A DNA stretch of 64,000 nt from contig CAYWQL010000007.1 in NCBI GenBank assembly GCA_964460755.1, positions 1-64,000 on the forward strand, given 5' to 3'. Below are positions 41,627 to 50,508 of the stretch, piece by piece. Under the pieces are notes generated by a model. It made no database searches and had not been told where the DNA came from. It worked only from the letters and a program-made list of their open reading frames with translations. The translations under genes were made by a program, and so were the position numbers. The DNA comes from JAYFNU01 sp964460755. GTDB taxonomy: Bacteria > Bacillota > Clostridia > Oscillospirales > Ruminococcaceae. Within the stretch, counting starts at the first letter, position 1. Each line of letters begins with the position of its first letter.

Positions 41627-42400
41627 TTATTTTAATATGCTCGGTATGTTGTCCTTAATTTCGCCGTAGGCTTTATCGCTTTCAAAAAAGTATTTTCCCA
41701 GCAAGGATATAAGCTCAAAATCCCGCTCGCTGTCGATATCCAGCACGGCGGTGTCGGGCATAATCGACGGAACAAGCTTGGCTTTATTGATGATTGTATT
41801 TGTTCCGAGAAGAAAGGCGGGGCGATAGGCGTAAAGCGAGGCGTTGGCGTCATACACCTCCGGCGCCTGCTGACGGGCGACGAAATCGCTGACTATTGCC
41901 GTGCGAAGAAAGCCGTCCTCTTTTTTAATAAGCTGATTGAAATAGGGGTTTCTTCTCGCCTCGGTCACCGAAAGGGCGACCTCGGCACCTTCACTGTTTA
42001 CGAGCGAATCAATAATGTTCTTTATATCCTCAACGCGGCGAAGTGGGCTCGTCAAATCCATATCCACAACTACGTCGTATTTCTTTCCGGTCGTTTTCTC
42101 CGCCTCGCGAAGGGTGTCGCGGATAACGTCAATTTTTGAGGCGGTATCGGTCGCAAGCTCCGCCTTTCTCGGCACCCTCAGATAGGGCGTTTTCGTTTTA
42201 TCAAGCTGAGCGAAAAGCTCGGGCGCGTCGGTGTTACACGCAAGTGTAAACTCGCCGTATCGGTCGCCGAACCGCTTCAAAAACAGCTCGTAGCCCGAAA
42301 TAGTATAGTAGCAAATCGGCGTTCCGAGATAGTCGCGCATATTCTTCGACTTAACGCCCTTTGAGCCCGCGCGGGCACATATCGTAACTAAAATATTCAT
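41627..42400 (-). CDS. CMP-nonulosonate cytidylyltransferase (NeuA/LegF type)
   Basis: 257 residues. The nucleotide motif ICARAGSKGVKSKN near the start and VVDMDLTSPLR in the middle are typical of CMP-acylneuraminate synthetases. It joins CMP to the nine-carbon acid using CTP. With LegB/LegC/PtmE-type genes close by the product is probably CMP-legionaminate or a relative. Seven bases after the Gfo/Idh/MocA gene, so co-transcribed. Confidence 0.88.
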   Translation of the reverse strand: MNILVTICARAGSKGVKSKNMRDYLGTPICYYTISGYELFLKRFGDRYGEFTLACNTDAPELFAQLDKTKTPYLRVPRKAELATDTASKIDVIRDTLREAEKTTGKKYDVVVDMDLTSPLRRVEDIKNIIDSLVNSEGAEVALSVTEARRNPYFNQLIKKEDGFLRTAIVSDFVARQQAPEVYDANASLYAYRPAFLLGTNTIINKAKLVPSIMPDTAVLDIDSERDFELISLLGKYFFESDKAYGEIKDNIPSILK

Positions 42401-42407
42401 TCTTCCC

Positions 42408-43337
42408 TTACTCCTTACAGCTTGCGATTTTCAGCACCTTAACGGCGTTTTCTACCGTATTCATATTATCTGCCCTGCGCTCAAGGACACAGTCGATAAA
42501 GTAGTTCATTTCATTGATATAAAAATCCTCGTTGTCAAAGCTTTCGGTCTTCCCCGCCTTTTTATAGACAACCGAACGGTTTAAAATGTCCCCGACCACG
42601 ACCTCATCGTCAAAATAAAGCTCACAGGTTCTAAGCGGAACCCGTCCGACATAGTCGAGCTGAAGCGAAAGAAGGGTGCGGGAGAAGTTCGCGATATAGA
42701 CGGCGACGTCGTCGCTTGTTATCTCAAGCCTCGAGCGCTGACCAGAAAACATCTTGACGGCATACGGGAAATCCAAAAGATAAGTCAGGTAATCCCATTC
42801 GTGAATTAAATCGAGCACAACTCCGCCGCCCTTTTCCCTGCTTGCGCTGTAGCACTCGCGATAATCGGTATCCTTGCGCCATTCGGGAAGATAAGACGAG
42901 CATATTGAGCGAACGGCGATGGGCTTCTCCTTTTGGCAAAGCTCATGAAGCCTCTTGACGACAGGTGTGTGCCGAAGCGGGCAGGCGACATAATAGACGT
43001 TTTCCTGCTTTAAGGGTATGGCGTCAAGATTGACATAATCCCCAGAGAATACAGGCTTTTCAATAAACATATCTCTCGTCTTGTCGGCAAGCGCCGTTAT
43101 GGTCGCTTCGTGAAGCGACGTTGGATTTGTTATAAACGCAACGTCATAGTCGCTCGGCAGCTCCTCAAAGGAGGAATAGCTTTTTCTCAAAAGGCTCGCG
43201 ACCTCGGGCGAAAGGGATTTGTTCGAGCTTCGCAGCGCGTCTATGCTGTATTCAATCCCCCGCTCGTTTAAAACCAAGGACAGGTTTTTTATGTGGCGGC
43301 TTCCTATCGAGCCAAGACCACAGAAAAGAATTTTCAT
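42408..43337 (-). CDS. Gfo/Idh/MocA-family oxidoreductase 1
   Basis: 309 residues. NAD(P)-binding GLGSIGSRHIKNL at the start, then DVAFITNPTSLH and EKPVFSG (catalytic Lys of the EKP motif) and a C-terminal beta-sheet domain. The family oxidises or reduces sugar hydroxyls. It overlaps its neighbour by 4 bases. Shared order with a second, divergent copy suggests successive or alternative steps on a sugar of the nonulosonate route. Confidence 0.85.
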   Translation of the reverse strand: MKILFCGLGSIGSRHIKNLSLVLNERGIEYSIDALRSSNKSLSPEVASLLRKSYSSFEELPSDYDVAFITNPTSLHEATITALADKTRDMFIEKPVFSGDYVNLDAIPLKQENVYYVACPLRHTPVVKRLHELCQKEKPIAVRSICSSYLPEWRKDTDYRECYSASREKGGGVVLDLIHEWDYLTYLLDFPYAVKMFSGQRSRLEITSDDVAVYIANFSRTLLSLQLDYVGRVPLRTCELYFDDEVVVGDILNRSVVYKKAGKTESFDNEDFYINEMNYFIDCVLERRADNMNTVENAVKVLKIASCKE

Positions 43338-44317
43338 TCTATTCCCTCTATTCCGTCGATTATTTTCAGTATCTCCGCGTCGTTCTCAAAGCTGTGTCGG
43401 CGAACGGCTTTTCCTTTTAGTGCGTCAAAAAATGCCGAAAGCTCGTCGACATAGGCGTTTTCGATTATGTTTTCAGCGTAGCGGCTGTCCTTTGTCACGC
43501 TTTCGTAGGTGTCAATCGCCCTGTCCTCTTTTTTGTCGTAATCGTAGACCGAAAGACCCTTGGGCGTTCCGTTCCATTTCAAATACAAATTCTCGCCGAT
43601 GACCTCAAGGTCGGTCACCGCTTTTCTTGAAACGACGTTCACGTCGAACTGTCCCACCGTTCCGCCCTCGTGATAAAGGGTGACGAAAAAGCTGTCGGGG
43701 TAATCAATTTTTAAGGAGGTCTGCTTCATAGGCACCGCCTCGGCCTTAACGATTTTTCCAAACGACGAAACAAGCCACGGAAGCTGTATGGCAAAAATCT
43801 CGCGGCAGCCGTTCGTCCTCTTGTCGCCGACGAAAAAGTCCTTGTAATTCTCCCACGGATGCCAATCGGGGAGATACTGTCCGACATGGTAGCGATAGCA
43901 AAGCGCGCCGCTTGTCTGCTTTACTGTTTTTTCAATAAACTGGGTTTCCCTGCGATAGAGCGGGGTCGATGAAAGAAAGAGAACGACCCCCTTCTCCTTC
44001 GCGGTGCTTTGATTCTTTTCATATCCGTCGGTAACGAGATTTATTTCGGTAAACACGTTGAGCGAATAGGATAAAAGCTCCTCGATAATCGCGGAATGCG
44101 AAAGGGGGCTTGTGCAGACGAAAGCCGTTTCGGGCTTAAACTCGGCGACCGCCTCCTTTATGGACGAAAAACAGGGCAGCGAGAAAAGCTCGTTCGCCTG
44201 TGTTCTTCTTTGCTCGTTCGAATCCACGCCGCAAAGCTCAACCCCTTCAAAAAAGCCCTTCATAAGGCGTATGCGGCGTTTGCCCATAGAACCAAGTCCA
44301 ACAACAAGTCCTCTCAT
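43334..44317 (-). CDS. Gfo/Idh/MocA-family oxidoreductase 2
   Basis: 327 residues. The dinucleotide motif is GLGSMGKRRIRLM. The usual catalytic EKP is replaced by TEINLVT (about residue 96), so the normal Lys is absent, and redox activity is uncertain. C-terminal domain of normal length. It overlaps neuC by one base and the other oxidoreductase by 4. Confidence 0.8.
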   Translation of the reverse strand: MRGLVVGLGSMGKRRIRLMKGFFEGVELCGVDSNEQRRTQANELFSLPCFSSIKEAVAEFKPETAFVCTSPLSHSAIIEELLSYSLNVFTEINLVTDGYEKNQSTAKEKGVVLFLSSTPLYRRETQFIEKTVKQTSGALCYRYHVGQYLPDWHPWENYKDFFVGDKRTNGCREIFAIQLPWLVSSFGKIVKAEAVPMKQTSLKIDYPDSFFVTLYHEGGTVGQFDVNVVSRKAVTDLEVIGENLYLKWNGTPKGLSVYDYDKKEDRAIDTYESVTKDSRYAENIIENAYVDELSAFFDALKGKAVRRHSFENDAEILKIIDGIEGIE

Positions 44318-45486
44318 TATTTCACCTCAAAATCAATATCGTAAAAAGTCTTTTTTGTCGAAAGAGTCGGAAGCTTTTCCTTGATTGTTTCAACAATAAC
44401 CTTGCTTGCGCCGCCACGCCCGTAGGGACTTGTCATATTCTCTATGCTCGCCCTAAACTCGTCCGACGTCGCTTTTCTTATCGCGGCTTTTATCGACTCC
44501 TTGTCGGCCGCGCAGTTTATGTTATTGTCCCCCATTATCCGCCCCGTCTGGCGCTCACCGATATTGACGGCAGGCTTCTTTAACGTCGGGCTTTCGACAA
44601 TCGCGCTCGACGAATTTCCCACGACGGCGCGGCAGTAGCGCATAACCGAAAGGTAGCGAACGACGCCAAGACTGCTTACCAGCTTCACCCGGTCGTTCTT
44701 CTCGCAAAACCTCTTTATCTCGTCATTGATTTCCGCGCCGCCCTCGTCGGCGTTCGCGGCGGTGAAAAGACAGGGTATTTTAAGCTCGTCAATCGCCGCA
44801 AGCAGGGCTCGAACACCCTCGCGCGGGCTTCCGCCGCCGAGGGTTTCGGGGTGATAGGTAGCAAGAATAAAATCCTCGCTCATACTGAAGCCGATATCCC
44901 TCGACAGGTCGTCCTTGGGAATAACGGGAAGGGTAGTTATATTTTCCGCGCCGAGCGAGCCGGCAAAAAAAACTCTTTCGGGCTGTTCGCCAAGCTGAAT
45001 AATTCGCTTGCGGTAGCTTTCGGTTGCGGCGAAATGAAGGGCGCTCATTTTAGTGATACAGTGGCGGAAGAACTCGTCCTTCGCGCCTTCGGTCGTTTCG
45101 CCGCCGCTTATGTGCGCTATCGGAATATCGCACATCGCCGCCGCCGTCGCCGCCGCGAAGATTTCATATCGGTCGCCCAAGACGACGACCATATCGGGGC
45201 GGTTTTCGCTGAAGTAACGCGAAAAGTCGCGAAGGGCGTTAGCCGTCGCTTCGGTCGCGCGCGTGTTTTCGCCGTCGGTTAAAATATCTATTTTTTTATC
45301 AATCGGTACGCCCGATTTTTCGATTTCCTTTATTGTGTCGCCAAGGCTTGGCAAAAGATGCGCGCCCGTCACGATAAGCGAAAGCTTAAGGTCCTTGTCC
45401 TCGTTTATTCTTTTTATCACAGGAAGAAGAAGCCCAAATTCCGCCCTCGTTCCCGTAACGACCGCAACCGTCGGAAGCTTTGTCAT
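44317..45486 (-). CDS. neuC: Hydrolysing UDP/GDP-sugar 2-epimerase (NeuC/LegG type)
   Basis: 389 residues. Motifs TGTRAEFGLLLPV at the start, GDRYEIFAAATAA, HISGGETTEGAKDEFFRH and NSSSAIVESP are those of NeuC, which hydrolyses a nucleotide-activated N-acetylated sugar while inverting C2, giving the substrate of NeuB. Next to LegB, LegC and PtmE-type genes it probably acts on the 2,4-diacetamido sugar (LegG). First gene of the minus-strand arm, with its own promoter. Confidence 0.92.
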   Translation of the reverse strand: MTKLPTVAVVTGTRAEFGLLLPVIKRINEDKDLKLSLIVTGAHLLPSLGDTIKEIEKSGVPIDKKIDILTDGENTRATEATANALRDFSRYFSENRPDMVVVLGDRYEIFAAATAAAMCDIPIAHISGGETTEGAKDEFFRHCITKMSALHFAATESYRKRIIQLGEQPERVFFAGSLGAENITTLPVIPKDDLSRDIGFSMSEDFILATYHPETLGGGSPREGVRALLAAIDELKIPCLFTAANADEGGAEINDEIKRFCEKNDRVKLVSSLGVVRYLSVMRYCRAVVGNSSSAIVESPTLKKPAVNIGERQTGRIMGDNNINCAADKESIKAAIRKATSDEFRASIENMTSPYGRGGASKVIVETIKEKLPTLSTKKTFYDIDFEVK

Positions 45487-45539
45487 AACGCCAACTCCGT
45501 TTTCCGTTTATTTGTCTTAGAACACAAATTTTCAGTTTA

Positions 45540-45568
45540 ATAATACCACTAATGAAGCGGCGGCTCAA
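45540..45568 (-). promoter_or_regulatory. Promoter of the neuC arm
   Basis: On the minus strand TTGAGC (45563-45568), 17 bases, TATTAT (45540-45545). Its -35 lies 8 bases from the -35 of the opposite promoter. Confidence 0.55.
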
Positions 45569-45576
45569 TCTTTTTA

Positions 45577-45605
45577 TTGTAATTTAAACGCGATTATATT
45601 ATTAT
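45577..45605 (+). promoter_or_regulatory. Promoter of the legB arm
   Basis: TTGTAA (45577-45582), 17 bases, TATTAT (45600-45605), divergent from the neuC promoter. Confidence 0.55.
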
Positions 45606-45606
45606 A

Positions 45607-45618
45607 AAGTGTACACTT
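45607..45618. promoter_or_regulatory. Palindromic operator candidate at the legB start site
   Basis: A perfect 12-bp palindrome, AAGTGTACACTT, begins 1 base after the -10 and covers the expected transcription start. Position and symmetry suit a repressor site; the protein that binds it is not known. Confidence 0.45.
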
Positions 45619-45640
45619 ATAATTAAATGAGGTGTTTTTT

Positions 45641-46624
45641 ATGAATGAAACGGTATTGGTAACAGGGGCGGACGGCTTTATCGGAAGCCATCTTACCGAG
45701 GAACTTGTCAAGTCCGGCAAGAAGGTAAGAGCGTTTTGTTACTATAATTCTTTTAACTCTTGGGGCTGGCTCGACAGCCTGCCCGACAACATTAAAAACG
45801 AAATCGACGTGTTTTGCGGCGACATTCGCGACCCTAACGGGGTTCGCGAGGCAATGAAGGATATCGACACGGTGTTTCACCTCGCGGCGCTTATCGCCAT
45901 ACCCTTCAGCTATCATTCGCCCGACAGCTATGTCGACACAAATATAAAGGGAACCCTCAACGTGCTTCAGGCGGCGAACGCCCTTTCCACCCGCCGCGTG
46001 CTCGTGACGTCGACAAGCGAGGTCTACGGAACGGCGCTTTACGTTCCTATTGACGAAAAGCACCCGTTTCAGGGGCAGTCCCCCTACTCCGCGACGAAAA
46101 TCGGCGCCGACCGAATAGCCGAAAGCTTTTTCAGAAGCTTCAAAACCCCGGTAACCATCGTTCGTCCCTTCAACACCTATGGGCCGCGTCAATCGGCGCG
46201 CGCCGTTATTCCAACGATTATTTCCCAGCTTCTTGACGGCAAAACCGAAATAAAGCTCGGCTCGCTGACCCCGACACGCGACTTTAACTACGTCAAGGAC
46301 ACCGCCCACGGCTTTATGGCTCTTGCCGGCTGCGAAAAGGCTGTCGGCGAGGAGGTCAATATCGCGACGGGGATTGAAATTTCTATCGGGGAGCTTGCAA
46401 GCGAGCTTATTGCGCAGATTAACCCGAACGCGAAAATTGTCTGTGACGAGCAGCGCCTTCGCCCCGAAAAGAGCGAGGTCAACCGCCTTCTCGGCGACAA
46501 TACGAAAATTAAATCCCTAACCGACTGGTCGCCCGAATACGACCTTTCGCGCGGGCTTGCCGAAACTATAGCTTGGATAAAAAACAATATGTCAAATTAC
46601 AAGACGGGCATATACAACATCTGA
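45641..46624 (+). CDS. legB: NAD-dependent 4,6-dehydratase, LegB-like
   Basis: 327 residues from ATG 45641 with GAGGTG upstream; GTG 45632 is an alternative. Extended SDR: TGADGFIGSH at the start, DTVFHLAAL, STSEVYG, catalytic YSATK and RPFNTYGPRQ. The stretch IPFSYHSPDSYVDTN is typical of LegB-type enzymes, which remove water from GDP- or UDP-N-acetylglucosamine to give the 4-keto-6-deoxy sugar. A LegC-type aminotransferase follows after 15 bases. Confidence 0.85.
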   Translation: MNETVLVTGADGFIGSHLTEELVKSGKKVRAFCYYNSFNSWGWLDSLPDNIKNEIDVFCGDIRDPNGVREAMKDIDTVFHLAALIAIPFSYHSPDSYVDTNIKGTLNVLQAANALSTRRVLVTSTSEVYGTALYVPIDEKHPFQGQSPYSATKIGADRIAESFFRSFKTPVTIVRPFNTYGPRQSARAVIPTIISQLLDGKTEIKLGSLTPTRDFNYVKDTAHGFMALAGCEKAVGEEVNIATGIEISIGELASELIAQINPNAKIVCDEQRLRPEKSEVNRLLGDNTKIKSLTDWSPEYDLSRGLAETIAWIKNNMSNYKTGIYNI

Positions 46625-46639
46625 GGAGATGACTTTTAA

Positions 46640-47782
46640 ATGGCAAAGAAATATATTCCGCTTTCAATTCCGAACCTCAAGGGGAAGGAGCTTGAATATT
46701 TAACCGAGGCCGTAAAATCCGAATGGGTTTCTACCGCGGGTCCCTATATCGGCGAATTTGAAAAAGGTATCGCAGATTTTGTCGGAGCCTTTGAGGCGGT
46801 CGCCTGCCAAAGCGGCACAGCGGGGCTTCACCTTGCCCTTCTTGAATCGGGTATTGAGCGCGGAGATATCGTTATAACTCCCGACCTTACCTTTATCGCT
46901 ACGACAAACCCGATACACTACGCGGGCGGCGAGCCCGTCTTTATGGACTGCGACGACACGCTGTGCATTGACCCCGCAAAGGTTCGTGAATACTGTGAAA
47001 AAGAGTGCGTTATGAAAAAGGGCGCTCTTTATGAAAAAAAGAGCAAAAAGCGGGTTCGCGCCCTGATGGTCGTTCACGTTTTCGGAAACCTTTGCGATAT
47101 GGAACAGCTGATTGATATTGCCGAGCAGTTTAACCTTTTCCTTATCGAGGACGCTTGCGAAGCCCTTGGCTCGGTCTTTCTTGAAGGGCGCTATAAGGGC
47201 AGGCACGCGGGAACCATCGGCGAAATCGGCGTGTTTTCCTTTAACGGAAACAAGATAATGACGACGGGCGGCGGCGGAATGATAATTGCCCGCGACAAAA
47301 AAAGGCTTGACCATATGCGTTATCTTTCCACCCAGTCAAAGAACGACGCCCTTCGCTTCGTCCACGACGAGATCGGCTTTAACTATCGCTTAACCAACGT
47401 CCAAGCGGCGCTCGGAATTGCCCAGCTTGAGCAGATGGGAACCTTTCTTGAAACAAAAAAGCACAATTTTGAGCTTTACAACAAATGCGGAATACCCCTT
47501 CTTCCCTTCAGAAGCGACATTAAGACCAACTATTGGTTTTATACCTTTGTTTCAAACGGGCAGCGCGACGAGCTTATCGCCGAGCTTGACAACCGCGGCA
47601 TACAGACCCGCCCGATTTGGGAGCTGATGCATAACCTCAAGCCGTATAAAAACTGTCGCGCATACAAAATCGAGAAAGCTGTCTATTACCACGACAACGT
47701 CGTAAACCTTCCGTGCAGCACAAACCTCACCGACGCCGACGTAAAGCGGGTCGCGAAGGAAATGAAGGACATCATAAAATAA
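46640..47782 (+). CDS. legC: PLP aminotransferase, LegC-like
   Basis: 380 residues of the DegT/DnrJ/EryC1 family. The PLP Lys lies in FSFNGNKIMTTGGGG, the cofactor Asp-His region in IEDACEALGS, and SEWVSTAGPYIGEFE is the typical substrate end. It puts an amino group on C4 of the 4-keto sugar made by LegB. A charged insertion (MKKGALYEKKSKKR, about residues 127-140) is typical of the LegC subgroup. GAGGAG lies 10 bases before the ATG. Confidence 0.87.
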   Translation: MAKKYIPLSIPNLKGKELEYLTEAVKSEWVSTAGPYIGEFEKGIADFVGAFEAVACQSGTAGLHLALLESGIERGDIVITPDLTFIATTNPIHYAGGEPVFMDCDDTLCIDPAKVREYCEKECVMKKGALYEKKSKKRVRALMVVHVFGNLCDMEQLIDIAEQFNLFLIEDACEALGSVFLEGRYKGRHAGTIGEIGVFSFNGNKIMTTGGGGMIIARDKKRLDHMRYLSTQSKNDALRFVHDEIGFNYRLTNVQAALGIAQLEQMGTFLETKKHNFELYNKCGIPLLPFRSDIKTNYWFYTFVSNGQRDELIAELDNRGIQTRPIWELMHNLKPYKNCRAYKIEKAVYYHDNVVNLPCSTNLTDADVKRVAKEMKDIIK

Positions 47783-47803
47783 CTTTTCCGAAAGGCGAGT
47801 TAT

Positions 47804-48841
47804 ATGAACTACGAAGATTTTATAATTGAAAAAACGGCTACGGTCGCCGACGCTATGGAAAAGCTTCAGGCGAAGGGACAAAGGATTCTCTTTGTCGCTC
47901 CGAGCAACAGGCTTGAGGCTGTCGTAACCGACGGGGATATCCGCCGGTATATTTTGAGCAACCGCGACCTTAATGTCGGCGTTATGTGCGCCGCAAAGCC
48001 GAATCCCGTTTTCACGGCGGGATATCACGAGGAGCTCGCGAGAAATGTTGTCGAGGAAAAGGACATAACCTGCTGCCCGATGGTGGACGAGGACGGGCTT
48101 ATTCACGCGCTCGTTTTTCGCGACTTCACCGTACACCGCGAGCGCTCGGCGATTTCTCTTCCCGTTATCATTATGGCAGGCGGGCTTGGAACAAGGCTTA
48201 AGCCCTATACCGAAATTCTTCCGAAGCCGCTCATTCCCGTCGGAAGCATAACGATAACCGAGCACATCTTAAACCGCTTTAAAAAGTTCGGCTGCGACGA
48301 TTTCACCCTTGTCGTCAACCATAAAAAGAATCTTATTAAATCATATTTTTCCGAGGTCGATATAAACGCGAAGCTAACCTTCGTCGACGAGGACAAGCCC
48401 CTTGGCACAGGCGGCGGATTAAGCTTTTTTGACGGGAAGCTTACGGGACCCGCCTTTGTCACCAACTGCGATTCTGTCATCGAGGCGGACTACACAAAAA
48501 TACTCGAAAGCCACCTTGACACAAAAAGCGCGCTTACAATGGTCTGCGCGAAAAAGACGGTCACTATCCCCTACGGCGTGGTAGAAACCGACGAGGAAGG
48601 CGCAATGTCGGGGCTTTCGGAAAAGCCAAGCTTCGAATACCTGACAAACACCGGGTTTTATATCGTGTCGCCCGAATTTATAAGCCGTATTCCTAAAGAC
48701 ACCTTTACACCTATTACCGAAACGATTGAGCGATGTCGGGCGGACGGACTTCGCGTAAACGTATATGTAATAGAAGAGGAGTGTTTTGTCGACATCGGAC
48801 AGCTTGAGGACCTTAAAGCGGTCGAGGGAAAGCTTCGTTGA
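47804..48841 (+). CDS. ptmE: CBS-domain sugar nucleotidyltransferase, PtmE-like
   Basis: 345 residues. Two CBS motifs (about residues 1-115) are fused to a nucleotidyltransferase domain starting IIMAGGLGTRLKPYTEILPK (about residue 125). This fusion is that of Campylobacter PtmE, which makes GDP-glucosamine for the GDP-linked legionaminic acid route. Its presence shifts the locus prediction from sialic to legionaminic acid. The CBS pair suggests control by an adenine nucleotide. cysK follows after 18 bases. Confidence 0.82.
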   Translation: MNYEDFIIEKTATVADAMEKLQAKGQRILFVAPSNRLEAVVTDGDIRRYILSNRDLNVGVMCAAKPNPVFTAGYHEELARNVVEEKDITCCPMVDEDGLIHALVFRDFTVHRERSAISLPVIIMAGGLGTRLKPYTEILPKPLIPVGSITITEHILNRFKKFGCDDFTLVVNHKKNLIKSYFSEVDINAKLTFVDEDKPLGTGGGLSFFDGKLTGPAFVTNCDSVIEADYTKILESHLDTKSALTMVCAKKTVTIPYGVVETDEEGAMSGLSEKPSFEYLTNTGFYIVSPEFISRIPKDTFTPITETIERCRADGLRVNVYVIEEECFVDIGQLEDLKAVEGKLR

Positions 48842-48859
48842 CAAAAGAAAAACAGACAA

Positions 48860-49798
48860 ATGAAAATATATAACGATATTACCGAGCTTATCGGCGGCAC
48901 GCCGCTTATGAAGCTCACAAATTACAGCAAAGAAAAAAAGCTGGCTTCGCCTATTTTGGCAAAGCTTGAATACTTCAACCCTGCCGCGAGCGTAAAAGAC
49001 CGCGCGGCGCTTTCGCTTATTGTCGACGGCGAAAAGCGCGGGCTTATAAAAAAAGACACCGTTATAATCGAGCCCACAAGCGGAAACACGGGTATCGGAC
49101 TTGCCGCCGTCGCCGCAACGAGGGGATATAAGGTAATACTCACTATGCCCGATACTATGAGCCTTGAACGGAGACTTCTTCTCGCGGCATACGGCGCCGA
49201 AATCGTTCTCACAAGCGGTAAGGACGGAATGAAGGGCGCGGTCGATAAGGCAAGGGAGCTTGCCGCTTCTTATGAAAGCGCGTACATTCCAAGCCAGTTC
49301 GACAACGACGCCAACCCCGACGCCCACCGTCACAGCACAGGCAAGGAGATTTTTGACGACACCGACGGCAAGGTCGACATCTTCGTCGCCTGCGTCGGAA
49401 CGGGCGGAACGATAACGGGAACGGGAGAATACCTCAAATCAAAAAATCCGAACATAAAAATCATCGCAGTCGAGCCCTCCGCCTCACCCCTTATTTCAAA
49501 GGGCGAGGCAGGTCCGCATAAAATACAGGGTATCGGAGCGAACTTTATTCCGAAAAACTATAACGGAAAAATCATCGACGAGGTTATAACCGTTTCTAAC
49601 GAGGACGCATATAAAACGACGCGGGAGCTTCCGCGGCTCGACGGCGTGCTCGTGGGTATCTCAAGCGGAGCGGCTGTCTTTGCGGCGAGCGAGCTTGCGG
49701 CGCGCCCCGAAAACAAGGGCAAAACGATAGTTGCCCTTCTTCCCGACACGGGTGAGAGATATCTTTCCACCCCCCTGCTCTTTAAGACGGAGGAATAG
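48860..49798 (+). CDS. cysK: Cysteine synthase A
   Basis: 312 residues, fold type II PLP enzyme that makes cysteine from O-acetylserine and sulfide. The start NDITELIGGTPLMKL, PLP Lys in AASVKDRAAL, phosphate-binding PTSGNTGIGLA and SGGS-like GTGGTITG are intact. The ribosome-binding site is poor (AAGAAAAA), so it may be read through coupling with the preceding sugar gene. cysE follows after 5 bases. Confidence 0.95.
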   Translation: MKIYNDITELIGGTPLMKLTNYSKEKKLASPILAKLEYFNPAASVKDRAALSLIVDGEKRGLIKKDTVIIEPTSGNTGIGLAAVAATRGYKVILTMPDTMSLERRLLLAAYGAEIVLTSGKDGMKGAVDKARELAASYESAYIPSQFDNDANPDAHRHSTGKEIFDDTDGKVDIFVACVGTGGTITGTGEYLKSKNPNIKIIAVEPSASPLISKGEAGPHKIQGIGANFIPKNYNGKIIDEVITVSNEDAYKTTRELPRLDGVLVGISSGAAVFAASELAARPENKGKTIVALLPDTGERYLSTPLLFKTEE

Positions 49799-49803
49799 AA
49801 AAA

Positions 49804-50442
49804 ATGAAGCTTATCGACGACATAAGGGCTATTAAAAAAAGAGACCCTGCCTGCCGAAGCTACTTCGAGGGTATCCTCCTTTATGCGGGCTTCCGCGCGA
49901 TTTTCGACTATCGCGTAGCTCACTTTTTTTACAAAATTAAATTCTATTTTATCGCGCGGCTTATCTCCCAGACCTCCCGCTTTTTTACGGGCATAGAAAT
50001 TCACCCCGGAGCTAAAATCGGGCGCGGATTTTTTATCGACCACGGCGCGGCGGTCGTAATCGGCGAAACGACCGAAATCGGCGACAACTGCACAATATAT
50101 CAAGCGGTTACCCTCGGCGGAACAGGCAAGGATACGGGAAAACGTCACCCGACCCTCGGCGACGACGTGCTTATCGGCGCGGGCGCGAAGGTTTTGGGCC
50201 CCGTTAAAATCGGAAGCCATTCGAAGGTGGCGGCGGGCGCGGTCGTGCTCAGCGACATACCCGAGCACGCAACGGCTGTCGGTGTTCCCGCACGAGTCGT
50301 TAAAATCTGCAACGAACGGGTTTGCGAAACACTCGACCAGGTCAATATTCCCGACCCGATAGCTCAGGAAATATCGCGGCTTGAAAAGGAGCTTAGGCGA
50401 ATGGAAAAAAGGGTTAGGGAGCTTGAGGGAGAAAAGAAATAG
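49804..50442 (+). CDS. cysE: Serine O-acetyltransferase
   Basis: 212 residues, the short EpsC/CysE form. A helical N-terminal region, then a left-handed beta helix of hexapeptide repeats with IHPGAKIGRGFFIDHGAAVVIGE and GGTGKDTGKRHPT. It makes O-acetylserine for CysK; together the two form the cysteine synthase. A charged C-terminal helix (RLEKELRRMEKRVREL) could form a coiled coil. Last gene of the legB arm, with a terminator behind it. Confidence 0.94.
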   Translation: MKLIDDIRAIKKRDPACRSYFEGILLYAGFRAIFDYRVAHFFYKIKFYFIARLISQTSRFFTGIEIHPGAKIGRGFFIDHGAAVVIGETTEIGDNCTIYQAVTLGGTGKDTGKRHPTLGDDVLIGAGAKVLGPVKIGSHSKVAAGAVVLSDIPEHATAVGVPARVVKICNERVCETLDQVNIPDPIAQEISRLEKELRRMEKRVRELEGEKK

Positions 50443-50457
50443 TCAAAACATCAAGAA

Positions 50458-50492
50458 AAACGGACGCACAGCTGTGCGTCCGTTTGTTGTTT
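50458..50492. terminator. Bidirectional terminator between cysE and uraA
   Basis: Perfect 13-bp stem AAACGGACGCACA / TGTGCGTCCGTTT, A-rich before and T-rich after, between converging genes. Confidence 0.85.
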
Positions 50493-50508
50493 GTAAAAAG
50501 GTTTTGTG

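Noticed and set aside
49804..50442. LegH/PglD-type sugar acetyltransferase
   Set aside because: The IHPGAKIG...DHG and GGTGKDTGKRHPT stretches are those of serine acetyltransferase, and it directly follows cysK.
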